The notes beneath the pieces were generated by a model. The model saw only the letters and a program-made list of their open reading frames with translations. It ran no database searches and was not told the origin of the DNA. From contig JAIOYR010000001.1 of the NCBI GenBank assembly GCA_021740995.1, forward strand, positions 81,756 to 145,755: DNA of 64,000 nucleotides, given 5' to 3'. Shown here in pieces: positions 48,310 to 59,100 of this stretch. Source of the DNA: Taibaiella sp. (lineage in GTDB: Bacteria > Bacteroidota > Bacteroidia > Chitinophagales > Chitinophagaceae). Positions within the stretch are counted from its first letter, which is position 1, and the number at the start of each line of letters is the position of its first letter. The position numbers and the translations under genes are program-made.

Positions 48310-50352
48310 ATGAACAAAAAGTTCATAGGCATTATGGCAGCAGTATCTATGCTCGCAGCCTGTACCGAAAACCCATCAAATAACAAGAATACCGCAAAAG
48401 AAGACGTGCTGGCAGCCCACATGGACACTACCATAAGCCCCGGCGATGATTTTTTTGCCTATGCCAATGGCACATGGATTAAAAACAATCCTATACCCTC
48501 AGACGAAGTGTCTTATGGCATTGGGGAGTTGGTAGACAAAGAACTCAGGGTGCGTCTGTTGCAGATAAATGAAGATGCACTTAAAAAGAATGAAAAGAGC
48601 GGCGCTGGTCAGTTGATTGGCGATTTCTGGTACAGCGCCATGGATACTGCTGCAATTGAGAAAAACGGCATTTCACCACTTTCAGCAGAATTGAGTAAAA
48701 TAGCGGCTATAAACACCCGTGAAGAAGCCCTGGCACAGGCTACGCGCATGCATGGTTATGGTGTGGCTGTTCTGTTTTCTGCAGGTGTGTCGCAGGATGC
48801 TAAGAATAGTGATGTACAAGCATACAACCTCATGCAGGGTGGGCTGGGCCTGCCAAACCGGGATTATTATTTCAATACCAATCCCCGAACGTCTAAGATA
48901 CTGGCACTTTATCCGGCTTATATAGCATCATTGTTCCGGCTGCTGGGTACAGACAGTGCAGCGGCCGCAAAGAAGGCAGGTAGTATAGTAGCTTTTGAGA
49001 CCAGCCTTGCCAAAGGCTCACGCAAGCTCGAGGCACTGCGCGACCCTTATACTAATTACAACAAGATGGCGATATCGCGCCTTACGTCACTCACGCCGGG
49101 TATCAACTGGCCTGTATATCTGGCTCAGCTTGGGGTGCAGCATGTAGATAGCGTAATAGTAGGCCAGCCCGAATTTTATAAAACCCTCGACAAAGCCATA
49201 GCTGCTGCCGATATGCAGACCCTCCGCGACTACATGACCTTTCATCTGGTTACTGATTATGCAACCAGCCTGAGCAAACCTTTTGTAGATGCACATTTCA
49301 ATTTTTATTCTAAGGTTATTCGTGGTGCACAGCAGCAGCAGCCCAGAGACAGGCGCATGCTGGACGCAGAAGAAGGTGTGATAGGCGAAGTGTTGGGGCA
49401 GCTTTTTGTAAAGGAATACTTTACACCAAAGGCAAAAGCCCGCTATGAGCAGATGGTAGAAAATGTACGCATGGCTTACAAGGCCCGCATCGAAAAACTG
49501 GACTGGATGAGCGACAGCACCAAGCAGAAAGCGATTACCAAGCTCATGGTCATGCGCAAAAAAGTGGGCTATCCTGATAAGTGGAAAGACTTCTCATCCC
49601 TGAAGATAGACAGAGGGCCACTGGTGCTCAATATGATGCGCTCAGCAGAGTGGTGGAACAAATATGAACTGGACAAACTGGGCAAACCCGTAAACAGGGA
49701 TGAGTGGAGCATGACACCGCAGACCTATAATGCGTATTACAACGAGTCGAACAATGAGATAGTGCTGCCAGCCGCTATGATGACGGTGCCGGGCTATAGC
49801 GATGATGAGCTGGACGATGCACTGGTATACGGATACATGGCTGCATCAACAGTAGGGCACGAGATCACCCATGGCTTTGATGATCAGGGCAGGCAGTTTG
49901 ACGAAAAAGGAAATCTGCGTAGCTGGTGGGCTGCTGCCGATACTACGCAGTTCAACAAGCGGGCAAATGTGCTGGTGCAGCAGTTCAACAAAATGATACC
50001 GGTAGATACCATTCACATCAATGGCAGAGCTACGCTGGGCGAAAACCTCGCCGACCTCGGTGGCGTGCTGCTGGGCCTCGATGCACTGAAGCAAACAGAA
50101 GCATGGAAGAAAGGTGAAAAGATAAGTGGCCTCACTCCATTGCAGCGTTTCTTTCTTGGCTACTCACTTGGATGGATGATGGTGCAGCGGCCGGAGGTGG
50201 TTGCAGACCGTCTGTTGACTGATGTGCACTCACCTGCCAAATATAGAGTCAACGGTCCTTTCCCCAATGTGCCTGAGTTTTACGAGGCATTTGGTATTAA
50301 GCCCGGCGACAAAATGTACCTCGCAGACAGCCTCCGGGTGCATCTTTGGTAG
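48310..50352 (+). CDS. M13-family (neprilysin/PepO-like) zinc metallopeptidase lipoprotein
   Basis: 680 aa; lipobox LAACTEN; STVGHEITHGFDDQGRQFD (HExxH), ENLADLGGVLLGLDAL (ENxAD). Confidence 0.95.
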   Translation: MNKKFIGIMAAVSMLAACTENPSNNKNTAKEDVLAAHMDTTISPGDDFFAYANGTWIKNNPIPSDEVSYGIGELVDKELRVRLLQINEDALKKNEKSGAGQLIGDFWYSAMDTAAIEKNGISPLSAELSKIAAINTREEALAQATRMHGYGVAVLFSAGVSQDAKNSDVQAYNLMQGGLGLPNRDYYFNTNPRTSKILALYPAYIASLFRLLGTDSAAAAKKAGSIVAFETSLAKGSRKLEALRDPYTNYNKMAISRLTSLTPGINWPVYLAQLGVQHVDSVIVGQPEFYKTLDKAIAAADMQTLRDYMTFHLVTDYATSLSKPFVDAHFNFYSKVIRGAQQQQPRDRRMLDAEEGVIGEVLGQLFVKEYFTPKAKARYEQMVENVRMAYKARIEKLDWMSDSTKQKAITKLMVMRKKVGYPDKWKDFSSLKIDRGPLVLNMMRSAEWWNKYELDKLGKPVNRDEWSMTPQTYNAYYNESNNEIVLPAAMMTVPGYSDDELDDALVYGYMAASTVGHEITHGFDDQGRQFDEKGNLRSWWAAADTTQFNKRANVLVQQFNKMIPVDTIHINGRATLGENLADLGGVLLGLDALKQTEAWKKGEKISGLTPLQRFFLGYSLGWMMVQRPEVVADRLLTDVHSPAKYRVNGPFPNVPEFYEAFGIKPGDKMYLADSLRVHLW

Positions 50353-50424
50353 TTGTTATCCCTGAATCTTATGAAGTCCGGGTCTTTTGTGCTAAACTGG
50401 ATATTAGTGGGAATTTGGAGTATT

Positions 50425-51513
50425 TTACTCCTTACCCAGCTCCTTCAGCCTTCTTACATGAGAGCCCAGCGCATTTATAAAAGATGGTTTTAAGTTGTAT
50501 TCCAGCCCATATTCTATTGCAGTTCGCTCTACTATCCTCGATATATTGCGGTAATGCACATGACTAATATTTGGAAACAGGTGATGTTCTATCTGAAAGT
50601 TTAGCCCGCCTACGTACCAGTTCAGCAATCGATTATCTCGGGCAAAGTCCGAGGTTGTGCGTAGTTCATGCACCGCCCAGTTGTGATGAATGATGCCTTT
50701 TTCATCGGGCATTGGTTGTTCGGTTCCTTCTACTACATGTGCCATCTGAAATATGGTACTCAGTATACCGCCCGCTACCAGGTGCATGGTCAGAAAACCT
50801 AGCAGCACCTGCCACCACACAAACGAGGTGAACACCAATGGTAGCCCTATTATTAGCGCCAGATACACTACTTTCACTATTACCATTTTGGTGTACTCCC
50901 TTGCTGGGTCCACTTTATGTTGCCTCGTTACGCCAGTTCTGTTGTATGCAGCAAGTTGGGTGAAATCGCGTACCATTTTAGATAGTGTCAGCAGGCTGTA
51001 AAAGAAGAATGCATGAATGTACTGGTATCGGTGAATTTTTTTCAAGGGTGCGTTCTCGCATAGTCTTATCGGGCCTCTCGATGCAATGTCTTCATCTATC
51101 CCTTCAATGTTTGTATATGCATGATGAAATATATTGTGCTGCATTTTCCAGTTGAATACGTTGCTGCCCAGAAGATACATAGTGCCGCCAAATAGTTTAT
51201 TGAGCCACACTTTGTGCGAAAACGACCCATGTATGGCATCGTGCATCACACACATGCCCACTCCGGCTACACCTATACCCATTAGTACTGTCATGAGTAT
51301 TGCCATTGCGCCATTCATGGGTATTGTCAGTATTAGAATGAAGGGCGCCAGATACAGAGATATCATTACTATGGTCTGCATTGCCAGTGTCAGATTGCCC
51401 TTCGTCGATAGGTTATTCACTTTGAAGTACTCACTTACATTCTTTCGCAGCACGATAGCAAACTGGTGCTCTTCTTCATTTTTGTTTACAAATTTTATAG
51501 TTGTCTGTTTCAT
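50425..51513 (-). CDS. Membrane fatty acid (acyl-CoA) desaturase
   Basis: Start probably MKQTTIKF at 51513; histidine boxes HDAIHGSFSH, HNIFHHAYTN, QIEHHLFPNISH. Confidence 0.92.
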   Translation of the reverse strand: MKQTTIKFVNKNEEEHQFAIVLRKNVSEYFKVNNLSTKGNLTLAMQTIVMISLYLAPFILILTIPMNGAMAILMTVLMGIGVAGVGMCVMHDAIHGSFSHKVWLNKLFGGTMYLLGSNVFNWKMQHNIFHHAYTNIEGIDEDIASRGPIRLCENAPLKKIHRYQYIHAFFFYSLLTLSKMVRDFTQLAAYNRTGVTRQHKVDPAREYTKMVIVKVVYLALIIGLPLVFTSFVWWQVLLGFLTMHLVAGGILSTIFQMAHVVEGTEQPMPDEKGIIHHNWAVHELRTTSDFARDNRLLNWYVGGLNFQIEHHLFPNISHVHYRNISRIVERTAIEYGLEYNLKPSFINALGSHVRRLKELGKE

Positions 51514-51881
51514 TGTCGACGGCTGTTTTAATCCTTGCAAAACTAACTACTACAGCGCCCTGCATCTATGACCAGAATCAGTAACACACTCAATATCTGC
51601 TATGTTTTGAGTAATGGTATGCAGGGTCAATTTGTTTTATCCTTCCGTTGATTTTAATTTGTGTTATAATTTCAAACCTGACATTATTGTCTCTCTACCT
51701 CTTTTGATTGTGCTTTCCTTAACATTAGATGTTGTAGCTTTATATGGTTATAATTGTAACCATCAAGCAAAAGCAGATTTATACATTTTTTTGGCATCCT
51801 GTACAGGTTTTCTATCCTACCTTTCAGCAGTTCCGCTAATTCTTACTACTTCTCCTTGATTTCATTTTTTAAGGGGTAACT

Positions 51882-52670
51882 ATGTCTATTTTGTTGTTTT
51901 TTATTGCCGTTTGGTATTTATCGTTGTTTTCACAGAGTTTTTTTCTGCACAGGTACGCTTCACACAGTGCTTTCAAAATGAATAAATTTTGGGAACGGTT
52001 TTTCTTTATATTCACATACCTCGCTCAGGGTTCACACTACATGAGTCCGCGTGCATATGCTATCCTGCACAGGCTGCACCATGCCCATACAGATACCGAG
52101 CTCGACCCGCATTCGCCCAGTTATTCTTCCAATATCTTTTCGATGATGTGGCGTACCCGCAATATGTACAACGATATAAGTAAAGGCAAAATAACCGTAG
52201 AAGAACGTTACCTCAAAAACCTGCCTCAGTGGCCTGCTTTCGACCGCTGGGCGGGCTCTACTTTGTCTCGCGCGCTATGGACAGGTATTTACATTTCATT
52301 CTTCATTTTTTATGCCACATCTCCATGGCAATATCTGTTGCTGCCGGTAATACTGGCTATGGGGGCTTTTCATGGTGCTATTATCAACTGGTTTGCACAC
52401 AAATACGGCTATAGAAATTTTATACTGAAAAACACATCCATGAACCTCCTGATTATAGATTTTCTGATGCTTGGCGAGTCTTACCACAACAATCACCACA
52501 AACGGCCTTCTTCTGTCAATTTTGGCTTTCGCTGGCACGAGATTGACCCTATTTATCCTGTTATACTGTTTCTCAACTGGATTCGCGTAATCAAAATCCC
52601 TGTGTTAGCTCCTGTAAATTCCGGCAATCATATTGCTCAGGACGAACACGATGCATCTTCAAGTTGGTAG
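51882..52670 (+). CDS. Acyl-CoA/fatty acid desaturase
   Basis: 262 aa; histidine boxes HRYASHSAF, HRLHHAHTDTELDPHS, ESYHNNHHKRPSS. Confidence 0.9.
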   Translation: MSILLFFIAVWYLSLFSQSFFLHRYASHSAFKMNKFWERFFFIFTYLAQGSHYMSPRAYAILHRLHHAHTDTELDPHSPSYSSNIFSMMWRTRNMYNDISKGKITVEERYLKNLPQWPAFDRWAGSTLSRALWTGIYISFFIFYATSPWQYLLLPVILAMGAFHGAIINWFAHKYGYRNFILKNTSMNLLIIDFLMLGESYHNNHHKRPSSVNFGFRWHEIDPIYPVILFLNWIRVIKIPVLAPVNSGNHIAQDEHDASSSW

Positions 52671-52775
52671 TTTTTGGCTTGGCCGACATTGCATGTTTTA
52701 AACTCTGAAGCACTAGTGCTTTAAGTAATCAACCACTGTGCGGTAGAGCCCGCTGCTGTATTAGGAGCAATTGCT

Positions 52776-52805
52776 CTTTGCGTCTCCGCGTCTTTGCGGT
52801 AAAAA
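52776..52805. repeat. ctctttgcgtctccgcgtctttgcggtaaa direct-repeat motif
   Basis: Overlapping GCGTCT / TTTGCG words in the intergenic region; I recall similar motifs as interspersed repeats in diverse bacteria, not checked. Confidence 0.5.
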
Positions 52806-52897
52806 TCTTTATTATCTTATCCCTCCCCCAAAACTTCCCCCAACCCTATTTCTTTTATTTCGTGCCTGCCGCTTATCTTTAGCCCATAAACGTTTAT

Positions 52898-55800
52898 ATG
52901 GGTATTTGCAGATTCTTATTTGTTGCCGCTATCGCTGGTATTTCTTTCGCTGCACAGGCACAAGACAAAAAAGAGGAGAAAAAGAAATGGGATGTCAATA
53001 ATCCTGGTGGGCCCGGCAGGGATGTGTCATTCACTGTTGACGAAGGTACCTGGATGAACCTGGATGTATCGCCTGATGGCAGAGATATAGTATTCGACCT
53101 GCTCGGAGATATTTATATCATGCCCTTTTCAGGTGGCGAGGCTAAGGTATTGCGCTCAGGCATGGCTATGGAGGTGCAGCCACGTTTCAGCCCCGACGGC
53201 AAGAAAATCCTCTTTACATCTGATGCCGGTGGTGGCGACAATATCTGGCTCATGAACCGTGACGGCAGCAATGCCAAACAGATAACCAAAGAAACCTTCA
53301 GGCTGCTCAATAATGCTGTGTGGGCAGATAGCAGCTACATCATAGCCCGCAAACATTTCACATCCGGCAGGTCGCTGGGTGCCGGCGAGTTATGGATGTA
53401 TCATGTATCTGGTGGTAGTGGTTTGCAGCTTACCACCCGCAAAAACGACCAGCAGGACGTTAATGAGCCTTGCGTATCGCCCGATGGTAAGTATGTTTAC
53501 TACAGTGAGGATGTGTATCCCGGCGGTTCTTTCCAGTACAACAAGGACCCCAATAATCAGATTTTTGTGATAAAAAGATACGACCGTGAAAACGGCGAAA
53601 TTGAAAACGTAACCGGTGGACCTGGCGGAGCCGTAAGACCTCAGGTCTCCCACAGTGGCAAGCTGCTTGCTTTTGTGAAAAGAGTACGTACGCAATCAGT
53701 GCTTTTCCTCCGCAATCTGGAGAATGGGGAAGAATGGCCTATATATGACAAGCTCTCAAAAGACCAGCAGGAAGCCTGGACAACCTTCGGTATCTATACA
53801 GGCTATGCCTGGACACCTGATGATAAGAACATAGTGATATGGTCAGGAGGAAAAATAATAAAGCTCAATGTAAGCGAAGTTAATACTGCTAAAGAAATCC
53901 CGTTTACCTGCAATGTAAAACAACACATCACCGATGTGGTGCGTTTTCAGCAGAATATCAACCAGGATGAGTTTACGGTCAAGGTCATTCGTCATGCCAT
54001 AACCTCCCCCAATGGTAAATGGCTGGTGTTTAATGCACTGGGGCATCTTTACAAAAAGGCATTGCCAAATGGTAAGCCGGAGCGAATCACCAACAGCCCT
54101 TTACAGGAGTTTGAGCCGTCATTCTCGCCCGATGGTTCATCGATTATATATGTTACCTGGAACGACAGCCTTACCGGTAGCATTTGCAAAGTAGCTATTG
54201 AAGGTAAGTCGCAGCCGGTAACCATTACCACACAAAAGGGCATGTTCCGTACACCGTCTTATTCTCCTGATGGCAAGTGGATTGTGTATACCAAAGATGG
54301 TAGTGATAATAGCATGGGCAACACTTATACCGTGAAGCCCGGTATCTACTATATGCCTGCCACAGGTGGCAAGGAGCAATTTGTAACAGACAAGAGTGAA
54401 TATCCAAAGTTTAATCAGGATGGCACACGTATCTATTCGCAGATAGGTGGCAATATTTTTGGCTCACTCGATAAGGCATTCATTAGCTGCAAGCCGGATG
54501 GTAGTGATGAACATATTATTTTCAAAAGCAAGTACGGATGTCAGTTCACTGTTTCGCCCGATGGTAATTGGGTGGCTTTTGTGCACCTGCACAATGTCTA
54601 CGTGGCGGCCTTTCCGCACACAGGCAAACCTATAAATCTGGGGGAAGATGTTACGGATATCCCGTTGAAAAAAGTATCCAAGGACGCAGGCATCAACCTG
54701 CACTGGAGTGCCGATAACCGCCAACTGCACTACACGCTGGGCGATCAGTATTACACTATCAATCTCGATGAGCGTTTTGAGTTTATTGCAGGTAAGCCCG
54801 ATTCCTTGTACAAAGCCCCCGAAGCAGGTATCAGCGTAGGGCTGAAATCCAGAACAGATAAGCCTAAAGGTGTCTTAGCCTTCACACATGCGCGTATCAT
54901 CACTATGAATGGTGCTGAGGTGATAGAGAACGGTACTGTAGTAGTAGATGGCAATCTGATTAAGGCAGTGGGAAAGGATGTGAAAGTGCCGGCAGGAGCC
55001 AAAGAGATAGACTGTGCCGGTAAGACCATTATGCCGGGCTTTGTAGACGCGCATGCCCATGCTGCTCATTTCCGTTATGGACTCACACCAGATAAGCATT
55101 GGCCCTACTACACCAATCTCGCTTATGGTGTTACCACCATGCACGACCCCTCTGCCATCAGCGAAATGGTTTTTGCGCAAAGCGAACTTGTTAAAGCTGG
55201 TAGCATGGTGGGCCCACGTGTGTTTTCTACAGGTACTATACTCTATGGCGCGGAGGGCGATTTCAAAGCAGTCATCAATTCGCTGGATGATGCCAAAAGC
55301 ACACTGCGGCGCACACAGGCATACGGTGCCTTTAGCGTCAAGAGTTACAATCAGCCACGCCGCGAGCAAAGGCAGATGGTAATAGAGGCGGCCCGCGAGC
55401 TGAAGATGGAAGTAGTGCCGGAGGGTGGCTCATTCTTTTACCACAACATGAGCATGGTAATGGATGGACACACTACGGTAGAGCACAATATACCGGTAGC
55501 ACCACTGTACAACGATGTGATACAGTTCTGGAAAAATGCTAAAACTGCTAATACACCTACGCTCATTGTGAGTTATGGCTCACTTAGTGGTGAGTACTAC
55601 TGGTACCAGCATACCAATGTATGGGAGAAAGAACGCTTGCTGAGGTTCACTCCCCGTTCGATTATTGATACCCGTAGCCGCCACCGGGTTATGGCACCAG
55701 AGGAGGAGTATGAGAATGGTCATATACTCGTATCGCGCAGCCTCAAAAAACTTAGTGATGCCGGTGTACTTATAAACATGGGAGCGCACGGGCAGATACA

Positions 55801-56155
55801 GGGTATAGGTGCACACTGGGAAATATGGATGATGGCACAAGGCGGTATGACTCCTTTGGAGGCACTTAGAACCGCTACTATTAACGCTGCTGCCAGTCTT
55901 GGTCTCGACAATGCTATAGGCACACTACAGCCCGGCAAGCTCGCTGACATGCTGGTGATGGAGAAAAATCCGCTCGATGATATCCGCAATACAGAAAGCA
56001 TAAAGTACACCATGATCAATGGCAGGCTCTACGATGCGGAAACAATGGATGAGATTGGTAACTACAACAACAAGCGCACTAAATTTTTCTGGGAAATTGG
56101 TCGCAACGCAGCATCTTTCCCCTGGCACGAAGAAGCTATTGAGCTTGGCGACTAA
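52898..56155 (+). CDS. Amidohydrolase with N-terminal TolB/WD40-like (PD40) beta-propeller, secreted
   Basis: 1085 aa; repeated SPDGKxIxF propeller blades; IDCAGKTIMPGFVDAHAHAAHFR, LQPGKLADMLVMEKNPLDDI. Confidence 0.92.
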   Translation: MGICRFLFVAAIAGISFAAQAQDKKEEKKKWDVNNPGGPGRDVSFTVDEGTWMNLDVSPDGRDIVFDLLGDIYIMPFSGGEAKVLRSGMAMEVQPRFSPDGKKILFTSDAGGGDNIWLMNRDGSNAKQITKETFRLLNNAVWADSSYIIARKHFTSGRSLGAGELWMYHVSGGSGLQLTTRKNDQQDVNEPCVSPDGKYVYYSEDVYPGGSFQYNKDPNNQIFVIKRYDRENGEIENVTGGPGGAVRPQVSHSGKLLAFVKRVRTQSVLFLRNLENGEEWPIYDKLSKDQQEAWTTFGIYTGYAWTPDDKNIVIWSGGKIIKLNVSEVNTAKEIPFTCNVKQHITDVVRFQQNINQDEFTVKVIRHAITSPNGKWLVFNALGHLYKKALPNGKPERITNSPLQEFEPSFSPDGSSIIYVTWNDSLTGSICKVAIEGKSQPVTITTQKGMFRTPSYSPDGKWIVYTKDGSDNSMGNTYTVKPGIYYMPATGGKEQFVTDKSEYPKFNQDGTRIYSQIGGNIFGSLDKAFISCKPDGSDEHIIFKSKYGCQFTVSPDGNWVAFVHLHNVYVAAFPHTGKPINLGEDVTDIPLKKVSKDAGINLHWSADNRQLHYTLGDQYYTINLDERFEFIAGKPDSLYKAPEAGISVGLKSRTDKPKGVLAFTHARIITMNGAEVIENGTVVVDGNLIKAVGKDVKVPAGAKEIDCAGKTIMPGFVDAHAHAAHFRYGLTPDKHWPYYTNLAYGVTTMHDPSAISEMVFAQSELVKAGSMVGPRVFSTGTILYGAEGDFKAVINSLDDAKSTLRRTQAYGAFSVKSYNQPRREQRQMVIEAARELKMEVVPEGGSFFYHNMSMVMDGHTTVEHNIPVAPLYNDVIQFWKNAKTANTPTLIVSYGSLSGEYYWYQHTNVWEKERLLRFTPRSIIDTRSRHRVMAPEEEYENGHILVSRSLKKLSDAGVLINMGAHGQIQGIGAHWEIWMMAQGGMTPLEALRTATINAAASLGLDNAIGTLQPGKLADMLVMEKNPLDDIRNTESIKYTMINGRLYDAETMDEIGNYNNKRTKFFWEIGRNAASFPWHEEAIELGD

Positions 56156-56162
56156 TCACGCT

Positions 56163-59100
56163 TTAATCGCTTTTTAGATACTGCATCATTTTAATGTACA
56201 ATAGCTTTTCATCTATCGGTTTCGATATATAGTCAGTCATTCCTAATTCCCGACATTTCTGTACATCTATTGCGGTTACATCGGCTGTAAGAGCAATTAT
56301 CGGTATAGACGACTTCATTGTTTCACGAATGTAGGTAGTGGCCTCAAAACCATTCATCACCGGCATTTGCATGTCCATCAGTATCATGTCATAATTACTT
56401 TCTTTCATTTTAGACAATGCAATTTCACCATTTTCGGCTATGTCAAATTGAAAACCAAAGTCGAGCAGAATGGATTTCATCAACAGCTGGTTCATAGGGA
56501 AGTCTTCTACAACCAATATTTTTATATTTTCTATTCCACTTATCACCGTTGGCGCAGCATTTTCAGGTACTATGTTTTCCTGCTGAGTGTCACTTTTCCT
56601 AAAGTTTAGAGTGAAGCTGAATACAGACCCTTTGTCTACTTCACTTTTTACCACAATAGTACCTCCTTGTAGTTCTATAAGTTGTTTCACTATAGCCAAT
56701 CCAAGACCAGTACCACCATAGGATCTGGATGTCTCTTTTGATGCCTGCTCGAAATCGTTGAATATGTGTTCAATTCTGTTTGCAGGTATCCCAATACCTG
56801 TATCTGAGATTTCAAATTCAATAGTCGCATTATCGGCATCTTCTTGCAGCATTCGCACTTTAATTGTTATACTCCCTGCCGAGGTGAATTTCACCGCATT
56901 GCTTACCAGGTTTAGCAATATCTGCCGCAACCGCAGGGAATCGCCCAGCAATATTTTTGGTATACGGTCGTCATGTTCTTTGCGTAACAGCAGCTGCTTT
57001 TCCTTTATTTTCGTTTCAAACAGTTGCAGCATTGCTGTTATGGAATCGCACAGATTAAAAGGCGTTTGCTCAAAGGTCATTTTGCCTGAATTTACTTTCG
57101 CAAGGTCCAGTATGTCATTTATCAGCACCACCAGTGCATCACCCGATGTTTTTATTGCGGTGATGTATTCTTTCTGCGATGCATCCAGCTTTGTCTTCAG
57201 CACCACATTGGCAAAACCAATAATGCCATTCATAGGTGTGCGTATTTCATGGCTCATGTTCGACAAAAAACGCTGTTTTGCTTTCAGTGCGTTTTCGGCT
57301 ATCTGGGTTTTTATTTCAGCCTTTAGTTTTGCTTTGTGCAATTCAATTTTTGCAAGCACATGTTCTGTTACTACATATGCTATCACCGTTACACCAGATA
57401 TAGAATCATCAGTTTCTCTGTATGGCTGATACACAAAATTGAAGTACACATCTTCCATCTTCCCATCCCGGCGAATGGGCACTAATTGTTCGTAGCCATG
57501 GTAGGGTACACCTGTTGCATATACATTATTCAGAAGGTCCGGCAGTAAACCGCCTTTTATTTCAGGCAGCACTTTATACAGAGATTTACCTTCTATCTTT
57601 TTTCCTTTTCCCCATATCTCTTTCATGCTGTCATTTACAAGTGTCAGAATCATTTCAGGCCCCTTCAGCACTACAAAAGCAAATGGCGACTGCATCAGCA
57701 TCATATTGTAGCGCTTATTGCTGGCTTCTATCAGCTTCATTGCTTTTTTCTCTACTTCCAGTTGTTGCTCCAGCGCTTTCTTTTCTTTTACCTCTATTTC
57801 TAAAGCCAGTCTCCTTACTTCGGTTACGTCTATGATTGTAAGCACTATCAGTTCCTCGTTATTGCTTTGCTTGGTGATTCGATGCGCATTCAGCAACATT
57901 ATTTTGCGCCCTAATTTGGGGAATACATGTTTCACTTCAAAATCGTGAAAGCGTATATTTTTCGGCACTATGTCTTCTATCAAATCACGCAGACCAGGAA
58001 TATTCCATTGGTTATCTCCTAATTTGTACAATGAAACGCCAATGCTGTTTTCTTCAGAAACATGAAATGTTTTGTAAAAAGATTTGTTGGCAGATACAAT
58101 CCTGATGTCTTTGTCGATAATAAGCATCGGCTCATGAATGGTGGATAGAATGGCTTCGTAGTAAGTATACAAATGTTCTACCTGCTGGTTTCTTGCCAGC
58201 AGTTCCTGATTGCTCGTTATCAGCTCTTCATTTGTTGATTCTATTTCTTCTTTCGATGTTTCCAGTTCTTCATTCAGGCTCTGCAATTCTTCGTTGCTCG
58301 ACACTATTTCTTCATTCGCACTTTGCAATTCCTCGTAGGCTGCTTCCTGGTCTTGGGTTATCGACCCCATATCTGCCCTTGCAGCAGCCAGCTCTTCTTC
58401 CAGTTTTTTTATCCTCCTGTCTTTTGCTGCCGAGTTATTCCGGCTGCCATTATTCACGTGCAGCCTCATGTCCATTTGTTGCCCGGTAAACACTATTACC
58501 AGCATCGGGTCTTCGCCGGCTATTGTCAGTGGCGACACTTCCAGATTTACTATCTGTACCACGGTGCCATCCTTATCCAGATTCATTTCTATACCCGTCT
58601 TCTTTACAGTCTTTTTAGTTTTTATAGCATGATGTATGGCATTGCGCAGCTCAAAGGTTATCTCTGGCCGTGCCATGCGCAGCACATTCAGGCTGGCCTT
58701 GCCTGATGTGTTTTTTAGATAGTCTTCTGTGCCTCCCCTGAACTGAAGTATATCAAAATCGTAATTGATAATGACGCTCGCCGGCAATTGGTTGTCAAGC
58801 AAATAAGCGTCAAAAGAACTGCCAATATTATTGTGTGCGGCGGGTAATACTTTTTTGGTCAGTCCGCTTGTTACATTTTGGGCCCTGGGCGAAACGTTGT
58901 TTTGGGAAATTCTCGGCTTCATTTCAGGTATTTTATATGCGCCCGATTTTTTCTTTCGGGTATATATCTTATATTCTTTATTGGCAATGCTGAATAGTTC
59001 ATCTGATGTGCCTATGGTTTCAGATTTTCCCAGCATCAAGACACCACCCTCATTCAGTGCATAATGAAAAGTCGCTATCAGCCTTTTTTGGGCAGAGTTG

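Noticed and set aside
51614-51859. 81-aa ORF between the two desaturases
   Set aside because: Hydrophobic but no recognizable family or supporting context; not called.
56758-57429. 223-aa plus-strand ORF
   Set aside because: Antisense to the CheB-CheR kinase ORF; Ser/Phe-rich shadow translation.
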